64,000 nt of DNA. Origin: an uncultured Roseibium sp. (GTDB taxonomy: Bacteria; Pseudomonadota; Alphaproteobacteria; Rhizobiales; Stappiaceae). The stretch covers positions 620,001-684,000 of the forward strand of contig NZ_CANLVF010000003.1 in assembly GCF_947494555.1 (NCBI RefSeq), in the 5' to 3' direction. Made by a program: the position numbers and the translations under genes. The notes beneath the pieces were generated by a model, which saw only the letters and a list, made by a program, of their open reading frames with translations, was not told the origin of the DNA and searched no databases. Below are positions 8,822 through 17,628 of the stretch, piece by piece. The number at the start of each line of letters is the position of its first letter. Positions within the stretch are counted from its first letter, which is position 1.

Positions 8822-9808
8822 ATGCCTGTAGACGTTGACGCGCTGGTGGATAGACGAAGATTGCGGCGTAAAGTGACTTTCTGGCGTGCAGCGACGTTTT
8901 TGGTGATTGCAGCGGCTCTCATTGCCGGTCTGGCCTATGCATCCGGCGTCTCCGGGCTCTCCAAGCGCTCTGCTCACATTGCGCGCATCCCTGTCGAAGG
9001 GGTGATTGTCGAGAATCGCAAGACGCTCAAGATGATTGAAAAGATCGCCAAGGCGGATGCGGTTAAGGGTGTCGTGATTTCCATCAACTCGCCCGGCGGA
9101 AGCACAACAGGGGGCGAAGCACTTTATCAGGCCCTGCGGGAACTGGCCGAGAAAAAGCCGGTCGTTGCCGAAATCCGCACGGTAGGCACTTCAGCCGGTT
9201 ACATGGTTGCGCTCGCATCCGATCACATCGTCGCCCGATACAACACGATCACCGGTTCGATCGGTGTGCTGTTCCAGTTCGGAAATCTTGAAAAGCTTCT
9301 GGAAACCGTTGGTGTCCAGATGGAGGCGGTCAAAAGCGCGCCGCTCAAGGCAGAGCCGGACTTTTATTCCGCCACCACGCCTCAGGCACGTGCGATGCTG
9401 CAATCGCTCGTCAACGACTCCTACGACTGGTTTGTCGGACTGGTTGCCGAACGGCGTCAGCTCGAACCGGCGACTGCACGCGAACTCGCCAACGGGCGCA
9501 TCCTGACCGGTCATAGCGCGTTGGAAAACAAGCTCGTCGATGCAATTGGCGGAGAGGATACCGCCGTTGCATGGCTGGAGACTGAAAAGGGCGTTGCCAA
9601 GGATCTGCCGGTCGTCACGTGGACGACAAACGAAAACCTTGAAGAGCTGCCGTTTTCGTCCCGGATTTCGCGGGAATTGGGAAAAGGTATCGGATCAGCT
9701 GTCATAAACCCGCTAAATGACGCTAAGGGGCTGATTCCTCGAGGCCTTACGCTTGACGGGCTCGTATCCGTTTGGCAGGCTTCTGACGCGGCAGAACAAA
9801 AACCGTAA
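8822..9808 (+). CDS. sppA: Signal peptide peptidase SppA (S49 serine protease)
   Basis: Membrane-bound protease that degrades leftover signal peptides. The 328-residue protein has one N-terminal membrane anchor (residues about 20-41) and a single S49 domain, the short 36-kDa form. The likely nucleophile is Ser124 in GTSAGYMVA and the likely general base Lys171 in VKSAPLK. INSPGGS (residues 88-94) and GSIGVLFQFGN are family landmarks. It starts 15 bases before nothing else on the left and is followed 15 bases later by ihfB, a pairing common in alphaproteobacteria. Confidence 0.92.
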   Translation: MPVDVDALVDRRRLRRKVTFWRAATFLVIAAALIAGLAYASGVSGLSKRSAHIARIPVEGVIVENRKTLKMIEKIAKADAVKGVVISINSPGGSTTGGEALYQALRELAEKKPVVAEIRTVGTSAGYMVALASDHIVARYNTITGSIGVLFQFGNLEKLLETVGVQMEAVKSAPLKAEPDFYSATTPQARAMLQSLVNDSYDWFVGLVAERRQLEPATARELANGRILTGHSALENKLVDAIGGEDTAVAWLETEKGVAKDLPVVTWTTNENLEELPFSSRISRELGKGIGSAVINPLNDAKGLIPRGLTLDGLVSVWQASDAAEQKP

Positions 9809-9823
9809 GCGAGGGGGCTCTCC

Positions 9824-10123
9824 ATGATCAAATCTGAGCTGGTTCAGCATATCGCAGAACAGAATCCGCATCTCTACCAGCGAGATGTCGAGAACATTGT
9901 CAATGCGATCCTGGATGAGATTACCGAGGCCCTCATGCGCGGAGATCGGGTCGAGTTGCGTGGTTTCGGTGCGTTTTCCGTCAAAAACCGCCCAGCACGC
10001 GTTGGACGCAACCCGCGTACCGGGCAGAAGGTGGAAGTGGATGAGAAACACGTTCCCTTCTTCAAAACCGGAAAAGAAATGCGTATACGTCTGAACGACG
10101 GTGTCGATCACGGCGACGACTGA
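9824..10123 (+). CDS. ihfB: Integration host factor beta subunit
   Basis: DNA-bending nucleoid protein that pairs with IhfA. The 99-residue sequence begins [19 protein letters not shown] and has [17 protein letters not shown] followed by the DNA-intercalating arm [11 protein letters not shown], all diagnostic of the HU/IHF family; the length and N-terminus fit the beta subunit. It is probably co-transcribed with sppA upstream and a LapA-domain gene downstream. IHF is relevant to the sigma-54-type promoter found near hcp, where DNA bending is often needed. Confidence 0.94.
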   Translation: MIKSELVQHIAEQNPHLYQRDVENIVNAILDEITEALMRGDRVELRGFGAFSVKNRPARVGRNPRTGQKVEVDEKHVPFFKTGKEMRIRLNDGVDHGDD

Positions 10124-10178
10124 CCGAAGGTCACCTGTCCGAATTTGAATTTTGACCTGAACCCGCCAGGAGAGCGCA

Positions 10179-10544
10179 GTGACCCGTTTCATCAAGAATG
10201 TGATCCTATTCGCAATCGCGGTGGTTCTGGTTCCCCTTTCGGTCGCCAACAGGCATACGGTCAACCTGTCTCTCAATCCTTTCGATCCGCAGGATCCGAG
10301 GCTGACGATCCCTGAGATCCCGCTTTTCTGGGTGATCTTTGCAAGTCTTGCCGTCGGGATTGTTGTCGGAGGATTGGGCGCATGGGCAAAGCAGGGACGC
10401 TGGCGCAAGGAGGCACGTCTCAAACGCCGGGAAGCCGATATGTGGCACAAGGAAGCCGATCAGCTGCGTGAAATGACAGGGGCATCCCAACCTGCGGCGA
10501 ACACCAAAGGGCTCCCGGGACCGGACAAGCGTTCGGCGGCCTAG
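10179..10544 (+). CDS. LapA-domain (DUF1049) inner-membrane protein
   Basis: Small membrane protein of 121 residues. It has two hydrophobic segments (about residues 6-25 and 48-72) separated by the conserved NRHTVNLSLNPFDP loop, then a basic, probably helical cytoplasmic tail rich in Arg, Lys and Glu. This is the lipopolysaccharide-assembly LapA domain layout. It starts with GTG after CCAGGAGAGC. Position after ihfB is the usual one for this family in proteobacteria. The role in envelope assembly is known for the enterobacterial relative and inferred here. Confidence 0.8.
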   Translation: MTRFIKNVILFAIAVVLVPLSVANRHTVNLSLNPFDPQDPRLTIPEIPLFWVIFASLAVGIVVGGLGAWAKQGRWRKEARLKRREADMWHKEADQLREMTGASQPAANTKGLPGPDKRSAA

Positions 10545-10558
10545 GGCGCAGATCGCGC

Positions 10559-11467
10559 ATGCGAATAATCTCCAGCGATGAGATTGATGCCTGTCTGGAG
10601 GACAGGGAAGTTCTTGAGACGCTCCGCAGCGCTTACAGGTCGAATATCGTCGCTCCCCCGTCCCCTGATTTCCGCGTCAATCGCCTGAACGGCATGTCGG
10701 GCGCTCTTGCCGTGCAACCCGCCTGGACAAATTTTTCAGCCCAGAACGACGTGGAACGCGGCTATGTCGGATGCAGCTTGGCGCTCAATCTGCCCGAAAA
10801 CAGAAGTGTTTCGTCGAACCTTTACATTCTCTTTTCCGGAACAGGCGCTCAACCGATAGCCTTGATCGACGGAATGCGCCTCGGAACATGGCGGATAGCG
10901 GGTGTGCACGCACTTGCGATGTCGTATCTGGCGCGGGAGGATACATCGCGGCTCCTGGTCATCGGCGACAATCCGCGTCTGCCCAGAGTGCTTGCCGCCT
11001 ATGCCACGGCGCGAAACCTGACGTCGGTCCTTTTCGCGGGAACATCACCGGAAGTGCGGAAAAAGGCTGCCAGTCAACCGGCGTTGTCGAATGTGCATCT
11101 TGGCGAAACGAGCGAAATCCATGCCGCGCAGGAAGGGGCCGACATGATCTGCATCGCAGGTCCGGACATTAACACCGGCACGTTTCACGCACTTACCTAT
11201 CTTGACCCGCCCGCCGGTTGTCACATCGACATACTGGATATGACCTCAAGTCTGTCCTCCGAGCTTCTGGAAGACGTACGCCTGTTCACTACAGATTTGT
11301 CAGACCCGCCCCGGGCCGAACTCGAATGGGCTGCCGATCTGTCGGAGCTTGCCAAGGGGAATAAAGCCGGGCGCCGGTATTACGGACAAAGGACCTTGTT
11401 CCTTCCGGGCAAGAGAACCGGGCTCACGGACTTCACACTTGCCGCACACATTTTTTTGAGAACCTGA
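10559..11467 (+). CDS. Ornithine cyclodeaminase / mu-crystallin family protein
   Basis: NAD(P)-dependent enzyme family. The 302-residue protein has the family's N-terminal half (MRIISSDEIDACL, then AVQPAWTNFS) and a Rossmann-type region around LLVIGDNPRLPRVLAAYATARNL, though the usual GxGxQA signature is replaced by GDNPRLP. The conserved lysine of true ornithine cyclodeaminases (in MKxG) is not evident. It may therefore be a related imine reductase or dehydrogenase rather than an ornithine-to-proline enzyme. Fifteen bases separate it from the LapA gene, suggesting the end of the sppA-ihfB operon. Confidence 0.72.
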   Translation: MRIISSDEIDACLEDREVLETLRSAYRSNIVAPPSPDFRVNRLNGMSGALAVQPAWTNFSAQNDVERGYVGCSLALNLPENRSVSSNLYILFSGTGAQPIALIDGMRLGTWRIAGVHALAMSYLAREDTSRLLVIGDNPRLPRVLAAYATARNLTSVLFAGTSPEVRKKAASQPALSNVHLGETSEIHAAQEGADMICIAGPDINTGTFHALTYLDPPAGCHIDILDMTSSLSSELLEDVRLFTTDLSDPPRAELEWAADLSELAKGNKAGRRYYGQRTLFLPGKRTGLTDFTLAAHIFLRT

Positions 11468-11605
11468 GATCTGGATATTGTCCCATGCGACACCACATTT
11501 GGTTGCAGCAGGGGGAGAATTCCGGACTGCCACCTCTTTACCGGCTGGCAACAAAAGCAGGGAAGAGCCGCGGTTCACAGATACCGTTTTGCAAAGGAGC
11601 AGGAC

Positions 11606-11698
11606 ATGCTGAGGACACTTGCCTATTCGGCAAGCCTACCAGCAATTTCGATTGGTCTGATTTTTTACGTGTCAGCCACATCGGGGCTGGTCTACTAG
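11606..11698 (+). CDS. 30-residue single-pass membrane microprotein
   Basis: An ATG preceded by AAAGGAGCAGGAC opens a 30-codon frame ending in TAG. The product begins MLRTLAYSASLPAISIGLIF and ends TSGLVY: a short basic start, then one hydrophobic segment, with no charged residue after Arg3. It is followed within ten bases by a strong terminator, so it has its own compact transcription unit or ends the preceding one. No family is recognised. The strong ribosome-binding site plus immediate terminator make it likely to be real. Confidence 0.6.
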   Translation: MLRTLAYSASLPAISIGLIFYVSATSGLVY

Positions 11699-11707
11699 GC
11701 CAAACAG

Positions 11708-11740
11708 AAGCCGGTTCTGAAAGGAACCGGCTTTGTTTGT
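11708..11740 (+). terminator. Rho-independent terminator after the microprotein
   Basis: AAGCCGGTTC (11708-11717) pairs with GAACCGGCTT (11724-11733) around a 6-base loop and is followed by TGTTTGTTTT. Confidence 0.85.
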
Positions 11741-11764
11741 TTTGAAAGCAAGTTCCTGCCTAAA

Positions 11765-12151
11765 TCAGTTCGCCATTTCCGTTGGCGTCATCCATCCTTG
11801 AACAGCACCACCAACGTCCTTAAGGATCGCGATCCTGCCGATGCCCGGTACATCGAACGGTGGCCGCATCACATCGCCGCCGTGCGCAACGGCGAGTTCG
11901 AGACGCTCATCGACATTATCGACAGCGATATAGGACATCCAATGCTCGGGAACGCCGTCGAAATGCGGACCTTCCATAGTGAAGAGGCCTGCAACCGGAT
12001 TTTCGCCAAGCTTTGCCAAGACATAAACACCGCCACCATCCATAGGCATCTCTGTAAATGTCCAGCCCAGGCACTTTTCATAAAACTCCCGGGCTTTTCC
12101 GGTATCCCGGGTCATCAGTTCATTCCAGTAGAATACACCGTGTTCAACCAT
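11765..12151 (-). CDS. VOC-family (glyoxalase-like) protein
   Basis: A 128-residue protein with two beta-alpha-beta-beta-beta modules of the vicinal oxygen chelate fold. It starts MVEHGVFYWNELMTRDTGKA and continues AREFYEKCLGWTFTEMPM, then HWMSYIAVDNVDERLELA and GIGRIAILKDVGGAVQGWM. GGAGGTCGCA directly precedes the ATG at 12151, which is why I reject a longer frame. VOC proteins include lyases, dioxygenases and resistance proteins; the specific reaction cannot be told from sequence. It is probably co-transcribed after the TRIC-type channel gene upstream. Confidence 0.8.
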   Translation of the reverse strand: MVEHGVFYWNELMTRDTGKAREFYEKCLGWTFTEMPMDGGGVYVLAKLGENPVAGLFTMEGPHFDGVPEHWMSYIAVDNVDERLELAVAHGGDVMRPPFDVPGIGRIAILKDVGGAVQGWMTPTEMAN

Positions 12152-12239
12152 TGCGACCTCCACGCATGACCAGTCTGCCGGGACCACGTTACCGTCATCG
12201 GCCGTACATTGCCACGCCAAGCACACATTTGAGGTCACT

Positions 12240-12851
12240 TCAGTTTTCGGCCTTGTTCCGATAGCCCGGCAACGTCCACCCGCGCAGGATCGCGCCGCCT
12301 CGCAGAACGAGTGCAATCGTTGCGGCAACAATCGCTGCCAGGATTTGCGGCGTGCCCAGAAGGCTCAGACACACAAAGCTGCCGGCACCGGCAAAAGCCG
12401 CACTTACGTAGATTTCAGGTTTGACGATCGCAGACGCTTCTCCGGCGATCGTGTCGCGAATGACGCCTCCGAATGTGGCGGTTGCAACGCCCATCAGGAT
12501 TGCGACCAATACCGTGTCCCCCACCGACATCGCCTTCGCAGCACCCATGACCGAATAGGCCGAGATGCCGACTGCGTCCGCCCATCGCAAGGGTTTGCCC
12601 AGCCGTTCAATCCGATCCGCCAATACCCAGACACTCACGGAGACGACCAGACACACCAAAAGGTATGTTTCGTTCTCCACCCAGAAGACCGGGACGCCAA
12701 GCAGCAAATCTCTCAAGGTTCCGCCGCCGACGCCGGTGACCGTTGCAAAAAACAAAAGCGCAATGAAATCCAGCTGCTTTCTGGATGCGACAATACCGCC
12801 GGTTACCGCGAAAACGGCAACACCCAGATAATCAAGCAACTGTAGCAGCAT
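12240..12851 (-). CDS. TRIC-type cation channel family protein (UPF0126/YicG)
   Basis: A 203-residue membrane protein of about seven segments made of two UPF0126 repeats. The first repeat holds TGGIVASRKQLDFIALLFFATVTGVGGGT and RDLLLGVPVFW; the second holds DAVGISAYSVMGAAKA and FGGVIRDTIAGE. The paired GGG(T/V)xRD(L/T) motifs bind ions at the trimer pore in structural homologues. Bacterial TRICs are potassium-permeable trimeric channels, so the likely role is monovalent cation flow in the inner membrane. It is transcribed away from a grpE terminator. Confidence 0.82.
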   Translation of the reverse strand: MLLQLLDYLGVAVFAVTGGIVASRKQLDFIALLFFATVTGVGGGTLRDLLLGVPVFWVENETYLLVCLVVSVSVWVLADRIERLGKPLRWADAVGISAYSVMGAAKAMSVGDTVLVAILMGVATATFGGVIRDTIAGEASAIVKPEIYVSAAFAGAGSFVCLSLLGTPQILAAIVAATIALVLRGGAILRGWTLPGYRNKAEN

Positions 12852-12864
12852 CGGTTACTCCAGC

Positions 12865-12896
12865 AAAAAACCGCTTCCCGCATATGCCGGAAGCGG
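12865..12896 (-). terminator. Terminator of grpE
   Basis: On the minus strand CCGCTTCC and GGAAGCGG (12889-12896 and 12871-12878) form an 8-bp stem extended by a GCATATGC loop, followed by a T6 tract (12865-12870). It lies 32 bases after the grpE stop. Confidence 0.85.
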
Positions 12897-12927
12897 CTTC
12901 CAAGGACAAATTCGAAATATGCGCGCG

Positions 12928-13566
12928 TCAGGCGCTCTTGTCGACCGTCTGGCCAGCGTCGCCGGTTTCCTGGGCCTGCGGTGCCGGTGCCTCCTTCGGC
13001 CCGCCCTTGGAAACTCCGACCATCGCCGGGCGCAGCACACGCTCGCCAATGACGTAACCTGCCTGAACAACCTGGACAACCGTATTGTTCGGGACTTCCG
13101 TGTTCGGGACTTCGAACATGGCCTGGTGGAAGTTCGGGTCAAACTTCTGCCCTTCGGGCTCAAGCTTTCGCACGCCGTTCTTTTCGAGCTGGTTCAGCAG
13201 ATCACGTTCGATCATTTCAACGCCCTCGATCAGTGCCGCGATACCCGCATCTGCATTTTTGCGGTCCTCGTCCGGCAAGGCGTCGAGCGCGCGGCGCAGA
13301 TTGTCAGACACAGTCAGCATGTCGCGCGCAAAACCCGAGACGGCGTATTGGCGCGCGTCCTTGATTTCCTTTTCGGTCCGCCGCCGCAGATTTTCCATCT
13401 CGGCCATCGTACGCAGGGCGCGGTCCTTGAACTCCGCGTTTTCCGCTTTCAGAACCTCGATCGGATCGACTGCAGCTCCAGGCATTTCAGGTCCCGCCGC
13501 CGCGGCGTCGGCCTCGGGCGCTGCATCCGTCGGTTGTTCTTCCGGGGTGTTGTTCTCGTCACTCAT
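12928..13566 (-). CDS. grpE: Nucleotide exchange factor GrpE
   Basis: Releases ADP from the DnaK chaperone. The 212-residue protein has an acidic, low-complexity N-terminus ([19 protein letters not shown]), a long coiled coil (about residues 35-90, with [23 protein letters not shown]) and the beta-sheet domain with [13 protein letters not shown] and [20 protein letters not shown], the GrpE signature. It is downstream of trxA on the same strand but separated by a hairpin and has its own candidate promoter, so it is probably expressed separately. A heat-shock-type promoter is proposed in a separate entry. Confidence 0.95.
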   Translation of the reverse strand: MSDENNTPEEQPTDAAPEADAAAAGPEMPGAAVDPIEVLKAENAEFKDRALRTMAEMENLRRRTEKEIKDARQYAVSGFARDMLTVSDNLRRALDALPDEDRKNADAGIAALIEGVEMIERDLLNQLEKNGVRKLEPEGQKFDPNFHQAMFEVPNTEVPNNTVVQVVQAGYVIGERVLRPAMVGVSKGGPKEAPAPQAQETGDAGQTVDKSA

Positions 13567-13601
13567 GAATGTTCCGTTCGGCTCAAACTCTTTGCGGTTG
13601 C

Positions 13602-13629
13602 TTATAAGACCGGCAGCAGAGATTTCAAA
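13602..13629 (-). promoter_or_regulatory. Candidate (possibly heat-shock type) promoter of grpE
   Basis: On the minus strand CTTTGAA (ending about 13624) is followed after 16 bases by TTATAA (13602-13607), 35-40 bases before the grpE start. The CTTATAAG context resembles the -10 element of alphaproteobacterial RpoH promoters, and grpE is a usual RpoH target. Match is partial; sigma-70 use is also possible. Confidence 0.4.
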
Positions 13630-13635
13630 GCAAAT

Positions 13636-13663
13636 CGGCGGACAAGCCGTTGCCTGTCCGCCG
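13636..13663 (-). terminator. Hairpin after trxA
   Basis: CGGCGGACA (13636-13644) and TGTCCGCCG (13655-13663) form a perfect 9-bp stem with a 10-base loop, about 50 bases after the trxA stop. The following minus-strand sequence ATTTGCTTTG is only weakly T-rich. Confidence 0.5.
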
Positions 13664-13709
13664 GATGCGTTCCTTTTGTCCGCAGCCGGGCAGCCGCTGA
13701 AAAACCTTG

Positions 13710-14030
13710 TTAGATTGCGCTCTTGATCCAGTCGGACAATTTACCTTTCGGCGCCGCGCCGACCTGGGTCGCCATCGGCTCACCATCCTTGAACAGGATC
13801 AGCATCGGGATCGACCGGACGCCGTATTTCATGGCCATGTCCTGATTCTCATCGATGTTGAGCTTTGTGATTTTCACCGCACCATCCATCTCTTCGGAGA
13901 TTTCTTCCAGGGCCGGTGCAATCATTTTACACGGGCCGCACCATTCAGCCCAGAAATCGACCACAACGGGGCCTTCGGATTTCAGGACCTCGGTTTCAAA
14001 GGATGCATCGGTAACTTGAGTGGTTGCCAT
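13710..14030 (-). CDS. trxA: Thioredoxin 1
   Basis: Cytoplasmic disulfide reductase of 106 residues. The active site [10 protein letters not shown] has Cys31 and Cys34, and the conserved cis-proline is in [15 protein letters not shown]. Length and fold order match TrxA. It follows addA on the same strand with an 85-base gap, the usual alphaproteobacterial order addB-addA-trxA. Confidence 0.96.
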   Translation of the reverse strand: MATTQVTDASFETEVLKSEGPVVVDFWAEWCGPCKMIAPALEEISEEMDGAVKITKLNIDENQDMAMKYGVRSIPMLILFKDGEPMATQVGAAPKGKLSDWIKSAI

Positions 14031-14115
14031 AACTAGATCTCGTGGTTCGAAAATGCGCGCCTACACGATGTAAGCGCGCCAGTTGGCCCGAAGGTAGGTA
14101 GCAGGGCGTCCGTCG

Positions 14116-17100
14116 TCAAGCTGAAGTGCCGTCCGGTTTCAGTGAGGCCAGCGTCCGATCCAGAATATCGGCGGGAATTTCCATCAATGCGGGTCGAGCT
14201 GTCCACAATAGATAAGCCGAGACGGGACGATCCGGATAAATCTGGGAGAGCAATTCCCTGTAAACACAAAGCTGTGCGCGGTACTCGAGCGGAACGGCGT
14301 CCACCACACCGGGCGGGCGGGCGTTGGTCTTGTAATCCACAATCACAACCCGTTCATCGGTGACAATCAGGCGGTCAATCTGTCCGGAAACCTCAACTTG
14401 CGTGCCATCGCTCGCGCGAATCGTTCCGACCAGCGAGACTTCGGCCTGCGATGTGCCATCGAACAGCGGCGCAAACTCATCAGCATGCAAGATCGACGAG
14501 ATCTCGTTCAGCAAATCTTGCCTGTTTGCCGAAAATTCCGGCTTTAGAACCTGTTTCAGAAATCTGTCCGCCGCACCGCTTCTTTCATCTTCGGGAACGC
14601 CTGGCAAAAGTTCCAGCAGCCTGTGGACCAGACGCCCCTTTTCGAGCGGCCAGGACTCCGGCTGGCTTTGCGCCTGGAGCCTGGCAAGGGCGGGAACAGG
14701 AACAATGCCGTCTTTTTCCTCCATGTCCTCAAAGGCTTTGGAGGGTTGCAGACGTCTGGTCTTCGGCAAGGGTACAACCTGTTCCCTGAGCCATTCCGGA
14801 ATTTCAGTTGGTGCCGGTTTGCCAGGCTGTTCGCCCGGCGCCTCCTTCATGCGAACATCGCTTTCCTCCGCCGCCGGTGACTTTTGCCAGCGCCACCCGA
14901 TCACGTTCCCGGATTGGTCGGTTTTCTCGCGCGCCTCCTGTTTCAACGCTCTTGCGACAAGCGCGTACCAGCAGTCTTCGTGAGCACCGCGTTTTGGCTC
15001 CCAGCCACAGACAATCAGGCGGTCTTCGGCGCGCGTGAGCGCGACGTAAAGCAAGCGCCTGTATTCTTCCGCCTGGGTTTCCCGCAGGCTTTCGACCGCT
15101 TCCTCGTGCCATGGCGTCCGATCGGCTTTCGGCGGCAACCAGATGAGCGCCGGTGGAAGAAGCTCATTGTCCATCCGCTGGCGCGGTAAAAACGCAGGAT
15201 CGTGGATTGCGGAGACGGGCGCAGCACCTGGATCAACCAGGAAAACGGTCTTGGCTTCAAGTCCCTTGGAACCATGAACCGTCATGATCCGAACCATGCC
15301 TTTGGTGCTGGTCAATTCCCTTTTGATTTCTGTCGGCGCGGCCGCCATCCACGCCAGAAACCCTTCGAGGCCCGGGGTACCGGCCTGTTCGTAGGCCATT
15401 GTAAGTGCCAGAAACTCGTCGAGGACATCATCGACCTCAACACCGAGGCGGGCATGAAACGCCTTCCGGCCACCGTCGGCACCCAACAGTCGCGCATAGA
15501 ATTCATATGGCGGGACAAAGTCGGCGCGCGCGCGCCAATCCTCGAAACGTGTCCGCACCGCCATCCACCTGTCAGATGTTTCGGAGCGTTTGACGAGCAT
15601 TTGCCAAAGCGTGCCCGGACGGAGCTGTTCAGCACTTTCCCGCGCGACTTCCAACAGATTCTCATCAGTGAGCCCAAAGAGCGGGCTCTTCAGAACCGCC
15701 GCCAGGGACAGGTCGTCTTCCGGCAACAACAAAAAGCGCCCGAGCGCTGCAAGATCCTGCACCGCTATGTGCTCGGTCAACACAAGGCGGTCGCTGCCAG
15801 CAGCTGGAATTCCGCGCTCCTTCAGCTCTCTGTTCAACGCTTCCACAAAGGGACCGCGCTTGCGCACCAGGATCATGACATCGCCCGGGTCAGCTTCTCC
15901 GGTGCGCATCCAGTCTGCGATCTGCGATGCAATGCGCGCTGCGACCGTCAGCATCGGACTGCCAGAGCCGACGTGATCGACGGGCAGCCGCCAGTCATCG
16001 GGTTCTTCGATCTCTGCTTCTGCTTCAAGCGGCCAGATATCAACGATACCCGGATCGCGCCTTATGGCTTCGTGGACGGGCGCAGCCGTTTCCTGTGCCA
16101 GCCCGCGATGTGCCGATTCATCCTGAAAAACCGTATCCACCGCGCCGAGAACATCCGGCGTCGAGCGGAAGGACAGTTGAAGATTGACCGAATGAAACTC
16201 CTGCTCTGCCGCTTCTGCCTGTTTTGAAAAAGCCCGCCTCATGGCATCGAAATACGCAGGCACAGCACCCTGAAAAGAGTAGATCGACTGCTTTTCGTCA
16301 CCGACAGCAAAGAGGGTTCTTGTCCTGTCACCGGCCCCGTCGCCAACGAAAAACTCGGATGCAAGCGATGTGACCACATCCCATTGACGCGGGCTCGTGT
16401 CCTGGGCTTCATCGACCAGAATGTGATCGAGTCCCTGGTCCAGCTTGTACTGCACCCATTGCGCCGCATCGGACTTTTGCAAGAGTGTTGCCGTCTTCAC
16501 GACAAGATCCTCGAAATCCAGAAATCCGCGAGCGGTCTTGGCTCGTTCATAGTGACGGATCACAGCGTCCGCGAGCCGCAGCAAAGACGAGGTTCCCTCG
16601 AAGGTCCCTATTTTCCTGCGCGTGGACAACAAGTCCAGCAGGCGGTCCTGCTCGCCGGTCAGGGCTTCGATCATCTCGGGAAAATCCGCCGCGACTTTCT
16701 TGGTCGCAAGAGACTTTCTGGGTTCAAGCTTCGACGTCAAAAAGACCGCCAGCCAGGCGTCCCGAAACGTGTCCGGATCCTTGTGCCGCGCGGCACTCAC
16801 CAGGGCATCGGCGCGTGCCTGATCTGTTTTGCTGCCGATCTTCAGAGCCTCTGCATAACTCAGGCACTGGTTCAAATCGAAGGGACATTCGGCACGGAAA
16901 CGCTCATCAAAGCTCGCGAGCCGGTCCGTTGAAGATACCTCCAGCAAAACAGCAAGATCTGTGAGCGCGTTGTCCAGACCGCCGGCATCGACGATCCATC
17001 GGCGGAAGGAATCCCGGTTCTGGATCAGTTCCTCAAGCGCCTTTTGCGCACTCGCGTCGCTCATAAGACCGAGCACGGACGCGAGCGCCAAGCCCAAGGA

Positions 17101-17628
17101 GCTGCCGGGTTCGATTTCGGCCCTGTGCAGTACGCTCGCGCGTGCTTCAGCCATCAGTTCCGCGGCAATTCGGTCGTCAAGGACGGCGAAATGCCCCGCA
17201 ACATTGGCTTCCAAGGGGAACTGATGAAGAAGCGCTTCGCAGAACCCGTGAATGGTCTGGATTTTCAACCCCCCGGGTGTTTCAAGCGCGCGCGCGAACA
17301 GCCGTCTGGCCAGCGCAATCCGTGCACTGTCCGGTGTCCGCCCCTCGATCTCCCGCAACTCCGTCGCCAGCGCGTCGTCTTCCATGGTGACCCAGTCACC
17401 GAGGATCCGGAACACCCGTGTCGCCATTTCCGCTGCTGCAGCCTTGGTGAAGGTCAATGCGAGGATCCGGCCCGGATCCGTTCCATCAAGCAGGAGGCGC
17501 ACGACGCGGCGCGAAAGGACAAATGTCTTGCCCGACCCCGCATTCGCGCTAACCCAGGCAGACGCGCGCGGGCGTGACGCCAAGTCCTGCCTTTTGCGGG
17601 TCAGCTCGGGGATCTGGATACCGCTCAC
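14116..17628 (-). CDS. addA: Double-strand break repair helicase-nuclease AddA
   Basis: Large subunit of the AddAB helicase-nuclease that resects broken DNA ends for RecA. About 1170 residues: UvrD-type helicase motif I at SANAGSGKT (Lys34), motif II HILVDEAQDTS, motif III FAVGDEKQSIYSFQGA, motif V MTVHGSKGLEAKTVFL and motif VI YVALTRAEDRLIV. A C-terminal RecB-like nuclease carries GQIDRLIV and VIVDYKTN (the D...DYK active-site residues). I place the start at GTG 17628 because it overlaps the addB stop as GTGA, showing translational coupling; an ATG nine codons upstream lies inside addB. Confidence 0.94.
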   Translation of the reverse strand: MSGIQIPELTRKRQDLASRPRASAWVSANAGSGKTFVLSRRVVRLLLDGTDPGRILALTFTKAAAAEMATRVFRILGDWVTMEDDALATELREIEGRTPDSARIALARRLFARALETPGGLKIQTIHGFCEALLHQFPLEANVAGHFAVLDDRIAAELMAEARASVLHRAEIEPGSSLGLALASVLGLMSDASAQKALEELIQNRDSFRRWIVDAGGLDNALTDLAVLLEVSSTDRLASFDERFRAECPFDLNQCLSYAEALKIGSKTDQARADALVSAARHKDPDTFRDAWLAVFLTSKLEPRKSLATKKVAADFPEMIEALTGEQDRLLDLLSTRRKIGTFEGTSSLLRLADAVIRHYERAKTARGFLDFEDLVVKTATLLQKSDAAQWVQYKLDQGLDHILVDEAQDTSPRQWDVVTSLASEFFVGDGAGDRTRTLFAVGDEKQSIYSFQGAVPAYFDAMRRAFSKQAEAAEQEFHSVNLQLSFRSTPDVLGAVDTVFQDESAHRGLAQETAAPVHEAIRRDPGIVDIWPLEAEAEIEEPDDWRLPVDHVGSGSPMLTVAARIASQIADWMRTGEADPGDVMILVRKRGPFVEALNRELKERGIPAAGSDRLVLTEHIAVQDLAALGRFLLLPEDDLSLAAVLKSPLFGLTDENLLEVARESAEQLRPGTLWQMLVKRSETSDRWMAVRTRFEDWRARADFVPPYEFYARLLGADGGRKAFHARLGVEVDDVLDEFLALTMAYEQAGTPGLEGFLAWMAAAPTEIKRELTSTKGMVRIMTVHGSKGLEAKTVFLVDPGAAPVSAIHDPAFLPRQRMDNELLPPALIWLPPKADRTPWHEEAVESLRETQAEEYRRLLYVALTRAEDRLIVCGWEPKRGAHEDCWYALVARALKQEAREKTDQSGNVIGWRWQKSPAAEESDVRMKEAPGEQPGKPAPTEIPEWLREQVVPLPKTRRLQPSKAFEDMEEKDGIVPVPALARLQAQSQPESWPLEKGRLVHRLLELLPGVPEDERSGAADRFLKQVLKPEFSANRQDLLNEISSILHADEFAPLFDGTSQAEVSLVGTIRASDGTQVEVSGQIDRLIVTDERVVIVDYKTNARPPGVVDAVPLEYRAQLCVYRELLSQIYPDRPVSAYLLWTARPALMEIPADILDRTLASLKPDGTSA

